From positions 62,001 through 126,000 of the forward strand of contig NZ_KI530745.1 in the NCBI RefSeq assembly GCF_000488255.1: a DNA stretch of 64,000 bases, in the 5' to 3' direction. The notes beneath the pieces are model-generated. The model was not told where the DNA came from. It saw only the letters and a program-made list of their open reading frames with translations, and did not search any database. This document shows positions 46,935 to 55,833 of the stretch, piece after piece (position 1 is the stretch's first letter; every line of letters starts with the position of its first letter). Source of the stretch: Acinetobacter indicus CIP 110367 (lineage in GTDB: Bacteria; Pseudomonadota; Gammaproteobacteria; Pseudomonadales; Moraxellaceae). Made by a program: the position numbers and the translations under genes.

Positions 46935-47171
46935 CTATTCCTTTAAAATGTTTAACAAATTTTGGTCAATCGGAAAGACAATAAGATGGTCATTCAAATC
47001 AACACAATGCCTAAAATCATTCATGATTTCATCAGTCGTTTTAGCTGTATTCAACAACCACATAGACTTCTGTAATCTTTCATGCTCATACTTTCCAAGA
47101 GCTTGATAAATCTTGGAATAGTTTGAACTTGGTTTATTGTGTAGATCGTAACTTAAGCACATGTAATGCAT
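46935..47171 (-). CDS. orphan Cas2/SinR-like small protein
   Basis: 78 residues from an ATG seven bases after AGGAG. The opening MHYMCLSYDLHNKPSSNYSKIYQALGKYE, then RLQKSMWLLNTAKTTDEIMNDFRHCVDLNDHLIVFPI (read in parts), matches the ferredoxin-like pattern of Cas2, SinR and VapD-type proteins: a first strand ending in an Asp, a KSxW strand, and a terminal D-D-x-L/I strand. Some Cas2/VapD relatives are nucleases. No Cas1 or CRISPR repeats are seen anywhere in the window. A 28-codon ORF with a good ribosome-binding site overlaps its start. Confidence 0.6.
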   Translation of the reverse strand: MHYMCLSYDLHNKPSSNYSKIYQALGKYEHERLQKSMWLLNTAKTTDEIMNDFRHCVDLNDHLIVFPIDQNLLNILKE

Positions 47172-47220
47172 AAAAATCTCCTGCTACTTGAGTGAAAAAC
47201 AATTGAAAATTAGCTTTCAT
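47134..47220 (-). CDS. 28-residue ORF overlapping the Cas2-like start
   Basis: ATG at 47220 with TAGGAG eight bases upstream; reads MKANFQLFFTQVAGDFYAL, then HVLKLRSTQ, and stops inside the Cas2-like gene in another frame. It could be a leader peptide coupling translation or a spurious ORF. The strong ribosome-binding site is the only support. Confidence 0.35.
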   Translation of the reverse strand: MKANFQLFFTQVAGDFYALHVLKLRSTQ

Positions 47221-47331
47221 TTTTAAAACTCCTAAAAACAATGTTTTAGATTAAAAATGAGAATTAACAGTTGACTCAAAACTCAAAGTAAACGAAGATT
47301 TCGTTACTTTCGTAGTGGAAAGTTTTCAGCC

Positions 47332-47383
47332 AACCGTGTTCTCGGTTATCTGAGATTGATGGAGGGGATACGCCAATATCCCC
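47332..47383. other. tandem hairpins in the 280-base gap upstream of the small genes
   Basis: AACCG-TGTTCT-CGGTT (47332-47347) and GGGGATA-CGCCAA-TATCCCC (47364-47383) lie in non-coding DNA between the Cas2-like leader and a 43-residue gene. No T run on either side. They may belong to a leader RNA of the Cas2-like gene or to an independent transcript. Confidence 0.4.
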
Positions 47384-47500
47384 AACATTTTTCTCAAATC
47401 CCTTCTAAATCTCCAATTACTCTTTATCTTTCGTAATCTTCAATCTAGATTTGATTTTGTATTAGTACATAATCAAAAGAAGTAATTCGTCTAAATAAAA

Positions 47501-47632
47501 CTACTTATTTTGTTTACGCTGTTGCTGGCGAAATTTAAACCAGAAATAAGCAAGCGGTGCGTAAAAGGTAACGGCAAAGGAAAGGATCAATGCCACAAGT
47601 CCTAACATGTAATTGTGAGTCATATGGGGCAT
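47501..47632 (-). CDS. 43-residue membrane protein
   Basis: Start ATG at 47632 behind AAAAGGAAAACCT; a second Met is three codons in. One transmembrane helix (YMLGLVALILSFAVTFYAPL, about residues 8-27) followed by a basic tail FRQQQRKQNK, so the tail should be cytoplasmic. Not recognised; too short for routine gene calling. Located between nrdB and nrdA. Confidence 0.6.
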   Translation of the reverse strand: MPHMTHNYMLGLVALILSFAVTFYAPLAYFWFKFRQQQRKQNK

Positions 47633-47691
47633 AGGTTTTCCTTTTACTTTTAGTTTGTGAATCCTAGCCGAAACTAGGATTCACGTTTAAA

Positions 47692-47820
47692 TCATTTTTT
47701 AGATGATTTTGCTGGCTTCACTGTTTCAACAATCGTGGTCTTTGGGTGCTTTTTAGCATATTCCAAAGTAACGTATTGACCAGTGATAGCACTTCGAGCT
47801 GCTTTTTGATTATTAGCCAT
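47692..47820 (-). CDS. 42-residue basic protein of unknown function
   Basis: Start ATG at 47820, eight bases after AAGGAG; the frame is open further upstream without a ribosome-binding site. It reads MANNQKAARSAITGQYVTL, then EYAKKHPKTTIVETVKPAKSSKK. The pattern KAARSAxTGxYV-x-EYAxKHPxTT belongs to a widespread family of very small proteins also found in phages; no function is known. Confidence 0.7.
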   Translation of the reverse strand: MANNQKAARSAITGQYVTLEYAKKHPKTTIVETVKPAKSSKK

Positions 47821-47948
47821 GCTCAGTACTCCTTGATACAAAATCAAGATGACTCTTACTGGCTCATAAACTAATTCAATGATAGAATCGCTCACGCATT
47901 CTCATATGCCAGCCTCGTTGTGACCATCTTGGTATCACTTCGAGATTG

Positions 47949-47992
47949 AAAGCCTTCTAGTTAGTTTTGGTCGACGCTAGAGGGCTTTTTTA
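47949..47992 (+). terminator. orphan plus-strand terminator
   Basis: AAAGCCTTCTAG pairs with CTAGAGGGCTTT across a 20-base loop, followed by TTTT. No plus-strand gene exists between 45437 and 51524, so it may end a small RNA; minus-strand reading gives no T run. Confidence 0.55.
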
Positions 47993-48006
47993 TTGCCTAA
48001 ATTTCG

Positions 48007-48080
48007 TAATCCCCCTAAATCCCCCTTTATAAAAGGGGGACTTTCCCCCTCCTTTATTAAAGGAAGGTCGGGGTGGATTA
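48007..48080 (-). repeat. REP-like double-hairpin repeat, copy 3 (inverted)
   Basis: TAATCCCCCTAAATCCCC...GGGGTGGATTA contains CCCCCTTT-ATA-AAAGGGGG and CCTCCTTTA-TTAAAGGAAGG. In the reverse orientation it matches copies 1 and 2. It lies just after the nrdA stop codon, again a gene 3' end. Confidence 0.75.
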
Positions 48081-48093
48081 GAAACCCGTCAGA

Positions 48094-50928
48094 TTACTGA
48101 CAAGCCTCACAATCAGGATTATCAATTGAACATGCTTGTGGCACTGGCGCTGCTTGAGTGAAACCTTCTTCCTCTACAGGCGCTTCAGGTTTTTTCTCTT
48201 CAACCACTGGCGCTGCAACTACAGGAGCCGCAACGGTTGCAGGCTTAACTGCATTCAGTGCGCCCGTGTTAATGGTTGATTTCTCAGCCGATGTTGCACC
48301 TAAAGCACGTAGATAATACGTCGTTTTCAGACCACGTAACCAAGCCATCTTATAAGTGATGTCCAGTTTTTTACCATTTGCACCAGAGATGTAAAGGTTC
48401 AGTGACTGTGCCTGATCAATCCATTTCTGACGACGAGATGCAGCATCCACAATCCAGCGCGGCTCAACTTCAAACGCAGTCGCGAAGATGGCTTTCAGCT
48501 CTTCAGGAATACGCGAAATCTTTTGTACTGAACCTTCGAAGTGTTTCAGGTCGTTGACCATTACCGCATCCCATAGGCCGCGTTCTTTCAATGCACGTAC
48601 CAGGTAAGGGTTGATCACAGTGAACTCACCAGACAGATTTGATTTCACATACAGGTTCTGGAAGGTTGGCTCAATCGATTGAGACACGCCACAGATGTTA
48701 GAAATAGTTGCTGTTGGTGCAATGGCCATCACGTTCGAGTTACGCATACCGTCTTTTTGAACTTTGGCACGTAAAGTGTCCCAGTCCAGACGTTGGGTAC
48801 GATCAACTTCAAACATGCGCTCAGGACGGGTTTTCGCTACCAGCTCTAAAGAGTCGATTGGTAAAATACCCTGATCCCATAATGAACCTTTGAAGGTTTC
48901 ATAGGTGCCACGTTCAACCGCCAGATCACTTGAGGTTTGAATTGCGTAGTAAGAAATCACTTCCATTGATTCATCAGCAAAATCAACTGCTGCATCAGAA
49001 CCGTAGGCAATACCCATTTCGTACAGTGCATCCTGGAAGCCCATGATACCCATACCTACCGGACGGTGACGCAGGTTCGAGTTTTTCGCCTGTGGTACCG
49101 CGTAGTAGTTGATGTCAATCACGTTGTCGAGCATACGTACCGCAGTTTTGATGGTACGTGCCAGTTTTTCATGATCCAGCTTGCCACCTTGAACGTGCTG
49201 TACCAGGTTAATTGAACCCAGGTTACAGACCGCGATTTCATCTTTGCTGGTGTTCAGGGTAATTTCTGTACACAGGTTGGATGAGTGCACCACGCCCACG
49301 TGTTGTTGTGGTGAACGCAGGTTACATACGTCTTTGAATGTAATCCACGGGTGGCCGGTTTCGAACAGCATCGACAGCATTTTGCGCCATAAGTCTTTGG
49401 CACGTACTTTCTTATGCAGCAGGTTCTGTTCTTTCGCCACCGCTTCGTAATGCGTATAGCGCTCAGTGAAGGCCTGGCCAGTCAGATCATGCAGGTCTGG
49501 TGTTTCAGATGGCGTGAACAGGGTCCATTCTGCATCTTCAAACACACGTTGCATGAATAAGTCAGGAACCCAGTTCGCTGTGTTCATGTCATGGGTACGA
49601 CGACGGTCATCACCGGTGTTCTTACGCAGTTCCAGGAATTCTTCGATGTCTAAGTGCCAGGTTTCAAGATAGGCACAGACCGCACCTTTACGCTTACCAC
49701 CCTGGTTCACCGCAACCGCAGTATCGTTTGCGACTTTCAGAAACGGTACCACACCTTGTGATTTACCGTTGGTCCCTTTGATGTAAGAGTTCAGGGCACG
49801 AACTGGAGTCCAGTCATTACCTAAACCGCCTGCCCATTTAGACAGCATTGCGTTATCACGCATTGCGCCATAAATATCGTACAGGTCATCACCAATGGTG
49901 GTGAGGTAACAGCTAGATAACTGCGGACGTAGCGTACCTGAGTTAAACAGGGTAGGCGTAGAAGCCATGTAGTCGAAGCTCGACAACAAGTTATAGAACT
50001 CAATTGCACGTTCTTCTTTGTTGTCTTCGTTCAGCGCCAGACCCATAGAAACGCGCATGAAGAATAACTGTGGCAATTCGAAACGGATACCATCTTTATG
50101 GATGAAGTAACGGTCGAATAACGTCTGTAAACCAAGATACGTAAACTGGTTAGAACGTTCTGGCTGAATGGCAGCGGCCAGTTTTGCCAGATCAAAGTTC
50201 AGCAGGTCTTCTGACAGCAGCTCCAGCTCGATACCTTTTTTCAGGAAGGTTTCCAGAGCTTCGCCTTCAGGGGTTTCTACTGGTAGACCCAGGAACTCCA
50301 GGCCTGTTGCCACTAAGTCATTACACAGCAGGCGCGCAGTAACGTAAGTATAGTTTGGTTCCTGTTCAATACGGGTACGCGTCGCCATCATCATGGTGGT
50401 TGAGATGTCTGACTCTTTTACGCCGTTGTACAGGTTTTTCACGGTTTCATCGACAATGGCCTGAACATCAATGCCTTCAAGACCTTCAGCTGCAGTGGTG
50501 ACGGTTGCTGTCAATGCACTTAAATCCAGTGGCTTTAACTGGCCCTGGCTGTCAGTGATCTGTAAGGTCGGGTGATGGTTGGCACCCATCTGCTTACGTG
50601 CTTCAGAACGTTGTTCGCGATAGATGACATAAGCACGAGCAACTTTCTGTTCGCCTGTACGCATAAGCGCAAGCTCAACCTGGTCCTGAATTTCTTCAAT
50701 GTGAATGGTGCCGCCTGATGGTAAACGACGCTTAAACGTGTTCAGAACCATTTCAGTCAGTTGTTCGATACGGTCATGAATACGGCTGGAATCGGCGCTT
50801 TGCTGACCTTCAACCGCCAGGAAAGCTTTACCAATCGCTACAGAGATTTTTTCTGCATCGAAAGGGGCCACTTCACCGGTGCGTTTAATCACCTGAAGTT
50901 GACCGGGTGTGGATGTGATTACGCTCAT
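48094..50928 (-). CDS. nrdA: ribonucleotide reductase class Ia, alpha subunit
   Basis: 944 residues. An N-terminal ATP-cone (VIKRTGEVAPFDAEKISVAIGKAF in parts) regulates activity; the catalytic barrel has NLCTEITLNTSKDEIAVCNLGSINL with active-site Cys and Asn, and MRNSNVMAIAPTATISNICGVSQSIEP. The C-terminal tail NPDCEACQ carries the redox cysteines reduced by thioredoxin. Longer than E. coli NrdA (761) because of the larger N-terminal part and an Ala/Pro/Val-rich spacer before the tail. Its promoter lies in the divergent region with bfmR. Confidence 0.96.
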   Translation of the reverse strand: MSVITSTPGQLQVIKRTGEVAPFDAEKISVAIGKAFLAVEGQQSADSSRIHDRIEQLTEMVLNTFKRRLPSGGTIHIEEIQDQVELALMRTGEQKVARAYVIYREQRSEARKQMGANHHPTLQITDSQGQLKPLDLSALTATVTTAAEGLEGIDVQAIVDETVKNLYNGVKESDISTTMMMATRTRIEQEPNYTYVTARLLCNDLVATGLEFLGLPVETPEGEALETFLKKGIELELLSEDLLNFDLAKLAAAIQPERSNQFTYLGLQTLFDRYFIHKDGIRFELPQLFFMRVSMGLALNEDNKEERAIEFYNLLSSFDYMASTPTLFNSGTLRPQLSSCYLTTIGDDLYDIYGAMRDNAMLSKWAGGLGNDWTPVRALNSYIKGTNGKSQGVVPFLKVANDTAVAVNQGGKRKGAVCAYLETWHLDIEEFLELRKNTGDDRRRTHDMNTANWVPDLFMQRVFEDAEWTLFTPSETPDLHDLTGQAFTERYTHYEAVAKEQNLLHKKVRAKDLWRKMLSMLFETGHPWITFKDVCNLRSPQQHVGVVHSSNLCTEITLNTSKDEIAVCNLGSINLVQHVQGGKLDHEKLARTIKTAVRMLDNVIDINYYAVPQAKNSNLRHRPVGMGIMGFQDALYEMGIAYGSDAAVDFADESMEVISYYAIQTSSDLAVERGTYETFKGSLWDQGILPIDSLELVAKTRPERMFEVDRTQRLDWDTLRAKVQKDGMRNSNVMAIAPTATISNICGVSQSIEPTFQNLYVKSNLSGEFTVINPYLVRALKERGLWDAVMVNDLKHFEGSVQKISRIPEELKAIFATAFEVEPRWIVDAASRRQKWIDQAQSLNLYISGANGKKLDITYKMAWLRGLKTTYYLRALGATSAEKSTINTGALNAVKPATVAAPVVAAPVVEEKKPEAPVEEEGFTQAAPVPQACSIDNPDCEACQ

Positions 50929-51523
50929 GTCAGCATAGCTCCATTGTCATCTATTGTTATGTTTATAGACCATTGAACCGGGCAAAAAATAGGCCACAGT
51001 GTTTGAGGAATAAACACAAGACTTAGTGGTTTAAAATTGAATTGAACACAAGATACGGGAAATTTTAGGGTAGATCAATATTGACTTTTCTTTAAAATTT
51101 TTGGCGTTTTTTGGATAAAATCTTTTGCAAAAAAATCCCCGATTTGTCCATTCGGCTATAAGCCTTATCGGACAAGGGCATAGCATAACAAAGCCGGCAT
51201 AATCTGCTTATAGATAAACGTGTGGATAACTAAAAATCTCTTTGAACAGTCAGTCACATTCTGATCAATGGCCAAAAGCTGCAAAAAAATTGTACATTTT
51301 AAAAAGATTTATGTTGTTGAATTCATGGAATTCAGTTAAAAAGAGAAAAGTATAAGGAATTCAATAATTAATAAAAATATAACAAAAAGCTACTTTGATG
51401 TATCAGTTTAGTGAATAGCATCTTGTTTACAATGTAAACGTGTGTATATTGCAGAATATATTTCGACGTATCTACCGGATTTTAAAAGGATAGAATACGT
51501 TTAATCAAATAAAGGGGCAGTTC
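50929..51523. promoter_or_regulatory. divergent control region nrdA / bfmR
   Basis: 595 bases without a gene, AT-rich, containing a perfect DnaA box TGTGGATAA at 51231-51239 and a perfect inverted repeat GTTTACA-A-TGTAAAC at 51425-51439, about 85 bases before bfmR. The former could link nrdA to replication, as in E. coli; the latter may be a BfmR autoregulation site. No NrdR box was recognised. Confidence 0.5.
51425..51439. promoter_or_regulatory. inverted repeat, possible BfmR operator
   Basis: GTTTACA, one base, TGTAAAC. Contains TTTACA, resembling the TTACA half-sites of RstA-type response regulators, to which BfmR is related. Position upstream of bfmR fits autoregulation. Binding is not shown. 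Confidence 0.45.
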
Positions 51524-52240
51524 ATGAGCCAAGAAGAAAAGTTACCAAAAATTTTAATTGTTGAAGATGATGAGCGTCTGGCACGTTTAACTCAGGAATA
51601 CCTGATCCGTAACGGACTGGAAGTGGGTGTTGAGCCAGATGGGAACCGTGCCATCCGCCGTATTATCGCGGAGCAGCCAGATTTAGTGGTGCTGGATGTA
51701 ATGCTGCCGGGTGCAGACGGTTTGACCATTTGCCGCGAGGTTCGTCCACATTATCATCAACCGATTCTGATGCTCACTGCACGTACCGAAGATATGGACC
51801 AGGTTCTGGGTCTGGAAATGGGTGCAGATGACTATGTCGCCAAGCCGGTTCAGCCACGTGTTCTGCTGGCGCGTATTCGTGCCTTGCTGCGCCGTACTGA
51901 CAAAGCCCCTGAAGATGAAGTGGCACAGCGTATCGAATTTGATGACCTGGTCATCGACAATGGTGGCCGCTCGGTAACCTTGAATGGTGAACTGGTCGAT
52001 TTCACCAGCGCAGAATATGACCTGCTCTGGTTACTGGCTTCGAATGCTGGCCGTATCCTGTCGCGTGAAGATATTTTCGAGCGCCTGCGCGGTATTGAAT
52101 ATGACGGTCAGGACCGTTCAATTGACGTGCGTATTTCGCGCATCCGTCCAAAAATTGGCGATGACCCGGAAAATCCAAAGCGTATTAAAACTGTACGCAG
52201 CAAAGGATACTTATTTGTCAAAGAAACGAATGGTATATAA
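51524..52240 (+). CDS. bfmR: response regulator BfmR
   Basis: 238 residues, OmpR/PhoB type. Receiver domain (ILIVEDDERLARLTQEYL; phosphoacceptor Asp in LVVLDVMLPGADG; Lys in DDYVAKPVQPRVLLARI) and a winged-helix output domain (ISRIRPKIGDDPENPKRIKTVRSKGYLFV in parts). In Acinetobacter BfmR controls pili, capsule, biofilm and stress genes. It is followed 33 bases later by its sensor kinase and preceded by an inverted repeat. Confidence 0.95.
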   Translation: MSQEEKLPKILIVEDDERLARLTQEYLIRNGLEVGVEPDGNRAIRRIIAEQPDLVVLDVMLPGADGLTICREVRPHYHQPILMLTARTEDMDQVLGLEMGADDYVAKPVQPRVLLARIRALLRRTDKAPEDEVAQRIEFDDLVIDNGGRSVTLNGELVDFTSAEYDLLWLLASNAGRILSREDIFERLRGIEYDGQDRSIDVRISRIRPKIGDDPENPKRIKTVRSKGYLFVKETNGI

Positions 52241-52273
52241 TCGTCGCGCGTATCTGAGATAGGACTGTTTTTC

Positions 52274-53929
52274 GTGTTCAAACACAGCATATTCTTGCGG
52301 ATTTATGCAGGATTGGTAATTCTGGTGGCATTGGTGGCCGTGTTAGGCTATTTGCTGGTTCAGATCATTAACTATCAGCGCGCGCAAGAATATCGTGAAT
52401 CCCTGACCGATGGTATGGCCTATATCATTAGTGAAGGGGTGGCGCGACAACCCAATGAGCAGCAAAAGCAGGACTGGATTTCAGATGCCTCGGATTTGCT
52501 GGAACTGCCCATCTATTATATTGCTGCCGATAAGGTCGAGCTGTCACGGGCCGAACTGAAACGGATCAAAGAGCGCAGGGCTGCGGTACGTTACGATGCA
52601 GAAACGACCACAGCCTATATTATTATGGGCCTGAGAAATGACCCGGAACATTATCTGTATATCAAGGCCGATGAAATTACCGAACGGCAAATGAAGGCAC
52701 TGCCGATCTTTATTCTGGATTATCTGGTCTATTTCCCGGGACAGGAAAAAGAATATCTGGCCCGTATCCAGGATCAGTTTTCTTATCCTATCGACATTCA
52801 GAACATTGCCGATTTACCGCTCGACTCCGAGCAAATTGGCCGTTTAAGGCTGGACCACAGCATTATCCTGTATCGGGATAATGCCAGCGTACGTGGCACC
52901 ACCATCTCCATTATTTCGCCAATGCCGAATTCGCCGTCCGAGGTGCTGGTACTTGGTCCGGTTCCGCTGTTTAACTGGATGCCATTCCAGCTGGCGGCCG
53001 GGATTACCTTGCTGAGTCTGTTTATTCTGAGTCTGGGCATTTATGGCCTGATTCTGCCGATGCAGCGCAAAATCCGTGAAGTAAATTTTGCCTTGAACCG
53101 CATGAAAACCGGCGATTTAAACCTGCGTTTACCCATTGACGGTTCAGATGAAATGGCCAGTCTGGCCTCCAGCTATAACAGCATGTCCGATCATATCCAG
53201 CGTCTGATTGAAGCCCAGCGCGAGCTGATGCGCGCGGTATCGCATGAACTGCGTACCCCGGTAGCGCGGATTCGTTTTGGGATGGAAATGTTGGCTGAAG
53301 AAGATGATTATGAATACCGGATTCAGCAGCTGGACATGATTGATAAAGACATTGAAGCACTGAATACCCTGATTGACGAGATCATGACCTATGCCAAACT
53401 GGAGCAGGGCATGCCATCGTTAGAAATTAAAAAAGTGGTGCTGTTTGAGGTGCTGGATCAGGTGGTTAATGAAACCGACGCACTGAAAACCGGTAAGGAC
53501 ATTCAGCTGCAAACCATGTCGACCAGTCTGGAAGTCGATGCCGAGCGCCGTTATTTACACCGCGTGGTGCAGAACTTGGTCGGGAATGCGGTGCGTTATT
53601 GTGACCACAAGGTACTGGTCAGCGGTGGCGTGACTGCACAAGGCGTGGCTTATGTCTGTGTGGAAGATGATGGGCCGGGCATTCCAGAAGAAGACCGGAG
53701 CCGCGTATTTGAAGCCTTTGCCCGTTTAGATGATAGCCGTACCCGTGCCTCTGGGGGGTATGGTCTGGGCCTGTCGATTGTCAGCCGGATTGCCTACTGG
53801 TTTGGCGGCAAGATTGAGGTGGATCAGAGCACCACTTTGGGCGGTGCACGTTTTATTATGTCCTGGCCGGCGCAGCGCTTTAGCAAGTCGCGTAAAAAGC
53901 AGGGCAATAAAGAAGGGCTGGAATCTTAA
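52274..53929 (+). CDS. bfmS: sensor histidine kinase BfmS
   Basis: 551 residues with a GTG start. Two transmembrane segments (about 7-30 and 238-262) enclose a periplasmic sensor domain. Then a HAMP linker, a HisKA domain with the phosphorylated His in AVSHELRTPVARIRFGMEML, and an ATPase domain with N box QNLVGNAVRYC, G1 EDDGPGIPEED and G2 GGYGLGLSIVSRI. It controls BfmR phosphorylation. The N-terminal MFKHSIFLRIYAGLVIL is typical of this protein. Confidence 0.95.
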   Translation: MFKHSIFLRIYAGLVILVALVAVLGYLLVQIINYQRAQEYRESLTDGMAYIISEGVARQPNEQQKQDWISDASDLLELPIYYIAADKVELSRAELKRIKERRAAVRYDAETTTAYIIMGLRNDPEHYLYIKADEITERQMKALPIFILDYLVYFPGQEKEYLARIQDQFSYPIDIQNIADLPLDSEQIGRLRLDHSIILYRDNASVRGTTISIISPMPNSPSEVLVLGPVPLFNWMPFQLAAGITLLSLFILSLGIYGLILPMQRKIREVNFALNRMKTGDLNLRLPIDGSDEMASLASSYNSMSDHIQRLIEAQRELMRAVSHELRTPVARIRFGMEMLAEEDDYEYRIQQLDMIDKDIEALNTLIDEIMTYAKLEQGMPSLEIKKVVLFEVLDQVVNETDALKTGKDIQLQTMSTSLEVDAERRYLHRVVQNLVGNAVRYCDHKVLVSGGVTAQGVAYVCVEDDGPGIPEEDRSRVFEAFARLDDSRTRASGGYGLGLSIVSRIAYWFGGKIEVDQSTTLGGARFIMSWPAQRFSKSRKKQGNKEGLES

Positions 53930-54086
53930 ACGCTGCTTCAAAGATTCAGCTAAAGAACAGCAAGCAAGGGGCGGTTGCTGTTCTTTGGTGGGAGAGTTGG
54001 GTCAGAGATTGTCAGCCATCGTTACCATCTAAAATGGTCCGCGTACTCTCTTTCTGTCCAGTCTTTGAATTGATCAATTGAGTTGC

Positions 54087-54123
54087 AAAAAAATAGCCAG
54101 TGATGTCACTGGCTATTTTTTTT
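54087..54123. terminator. bidirectional terminator
   Basis: AAAAATAGCCAGTGA-TG-TCACTGGCTATTTTT with A and T runs on both sides, just after the putP stop and downstream of bfmS. Confidence 0.92.
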
Positions 54124-54134
54124 GCATGGAGCAA

Positions 54135-55628
54135 TTATTGAGTCTGTTCTTTGTACAAGCGGTCTGCTTCATCAAAACGCTCAGTAATGCTGCTGCTTGG
54201 CGCTTTGCCCAGCAAGCTCACCACAATAATGGCAATGAACGAGCAGACAAAGCCCGGAATAATTTCATAGATACCGGTATCGCCCCAGACATTTTTCCAG
54301 AGAATCACCATCACCGCACCCACGATCATGCCGGCCAGCGCACCATTTAAAGTCATGCGTTTCCAGAATAAAGACAAAATAATCAGTGGACCAAATGCGG
54401 CACCAAAACCAGCCCAGGCATAAGCCACCAGGCCCAGAACTTTCGATTCCGGGTTACCGGCCATCCAGATTGCCAGCAGGGCAATCAGTAACACCATTAA
54501 ACGGCCAACCCAGACCAGTTCTTTTTGTGAGGCAGATTTACGCAGGAACGATTTATAGAAGTCTTCAGTTAGGGTACTTGAACAGACCAGCAGCTGACAG
54601 CTTAGGGTACTCATCACCGCAGCCAGAATTGCCGCCAAGACAATACCAGCCACCCACGGGTTAAACAGGATTTTGGTCAGTTCCATAAACACGGTTTCAG
54701 GGTTGGCATTCACCACCCCGGCCAGTTCCGGATGTTGCTGGAAGTAGGCAATACCAAAGAAACCGGCCGCCACCGCACCGCCTAAACACAGGATCATCCA
54801 GGTCATGCCAATACGGCGTGCATTTGGAATTGACTTCACTGAATCTGCCGCCATGAAGCGCACCAGAATATGCGGCTGACCGAAATAACCCAGGCCCCAG
54901 GCCAGTAACGAGATAATCGCAACAATACTTAAATCACCGACCAGATTCATGGCTTGCGGACGCGCAGCTTCCAGTGCCAGCGTCACTTGAGATAAATCAG
55001 AAAAGGTCAGCAGGGTGACAATAGGCGTCAGGATTAAGGCAAAGATCATCAGGCCAGCCTGAATGGTGTCTGTCCAGGACACCGCCAAGAAGCCGCCAAT
55101 AAAAACATAGCTGATGGTGGCAATGGCACTGATCCATAAGGCTGTGCTATACGACATTTCAAACATACTTTCGAATAAGCGCGCACCGGCCACCATGCCA
55201 GAGGCACAGTAAATCGCAAAGAAAATCAGAATCACAAAGGCCGATACAATACGCAGCACTTTTTTCTGGTCATTAAAACGATTGGAGAAATAATCCGGTA
55301 AGGTCAGGGCATTGTGCTGCACTTCGGTATGTACCCGTAAGCGGCCCGCAACCAGTAACCAGTTCAGCCAGGCACCAATAATCAGGCCAATGGCAATCCA
55401 CACCTCAGATAAACCGGACAGGTAAATTGCTCCCGGTAAACCCATCAATAACCAGCCACTCATATCCGATGCGCCAGCAGACAGGGCCGTGACAAAGCTG
55501 CCTAAACGGCGGCCACCCAGAATATAGTCTGAAAAGTTGGTGGTTGCGCGATAGGCCATCAGACCAATCGCGATCATGGCGACAATATAAAACAGAAAGG
55601 TGATTAAGGTCGGATTTAGGGAGCTCAT
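54135..55628 (-). CDS. putP: sodium/proline symporter
   Basis: 497 residues from the ATG at 55628 (MSSLNPTLITFLFYIVAM); the frame extends 19 codons further but those residues are not family-like. Thirteen hydrophobic segments of the LeuT/SSS fold; sodium/proline signatures are in DMSGWLLMGLPGAIYLSGLSE and AYAWAGFGAAFGPLIILSLFWKRMTLNGALAGMIVG (in parts). It imports proline with Na+. Alone, with its own terminator; no putA is adjacent. Confidence 0.93.
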   Translation of the reverse strand: MSSLNPTLITFLFYIVAMIAIGLMAYRATTNFSDYILGGRRLGSFVTALSAGASDMSGWLLMGLPGAIYLSGLSEVWIAIGLIIGAWLNWLLVAGRLRVHTEVQHNALTLPDYFSNRFNDQKKVLRIVSAFVILIFFAIYCASGMVAGARLFESMFEMSYSTALWISAIATISYVFIGGFLAVSWTDTIQAGLMIFALILTPIVTLLTFSDLSQVTLALEAARPQAMNLVGDLSIVAIISLLAWGLGYFGQPHILVRFMAADSVKSIPNARRIGMTWMILCLGGAVAAGFFGIAYFQQHPELAGVVNANPETVFMELTKILFNPWVAGIVLAAILAAVMSTLSCQLLVCSSTLTEDFYKSFLRKSASQKELVWVGRLMVLLIALLAIWMAGNPESKVLGLVAYAWAGFGAAFGPLIILSLFWKRMTLNGALAGMIVGAVMVILWKNVWGDTGIYEIIPGFVCSFIAIIVVSLLGKAPSSSITERFDEADRLYKEQTQ

Positions 55629-55833
55629 ACGGTATCCATATAGTATGTTGGACAGTAAAGGACTTATGGCCTCAATGCGTTCCATGCAAATTCTTGATGG
55701 ATACTCACAAGTCCTGAAAGATTCAAAAAATGAAGGCGAAATTTAACCATAATTTTGCATGAAATACTGATTTTTCTTTCAGGCAATAAAAATAGACAGC
55801 ATCCAGGCTGTCTATTTTTGGCTAAAAAGGTGC

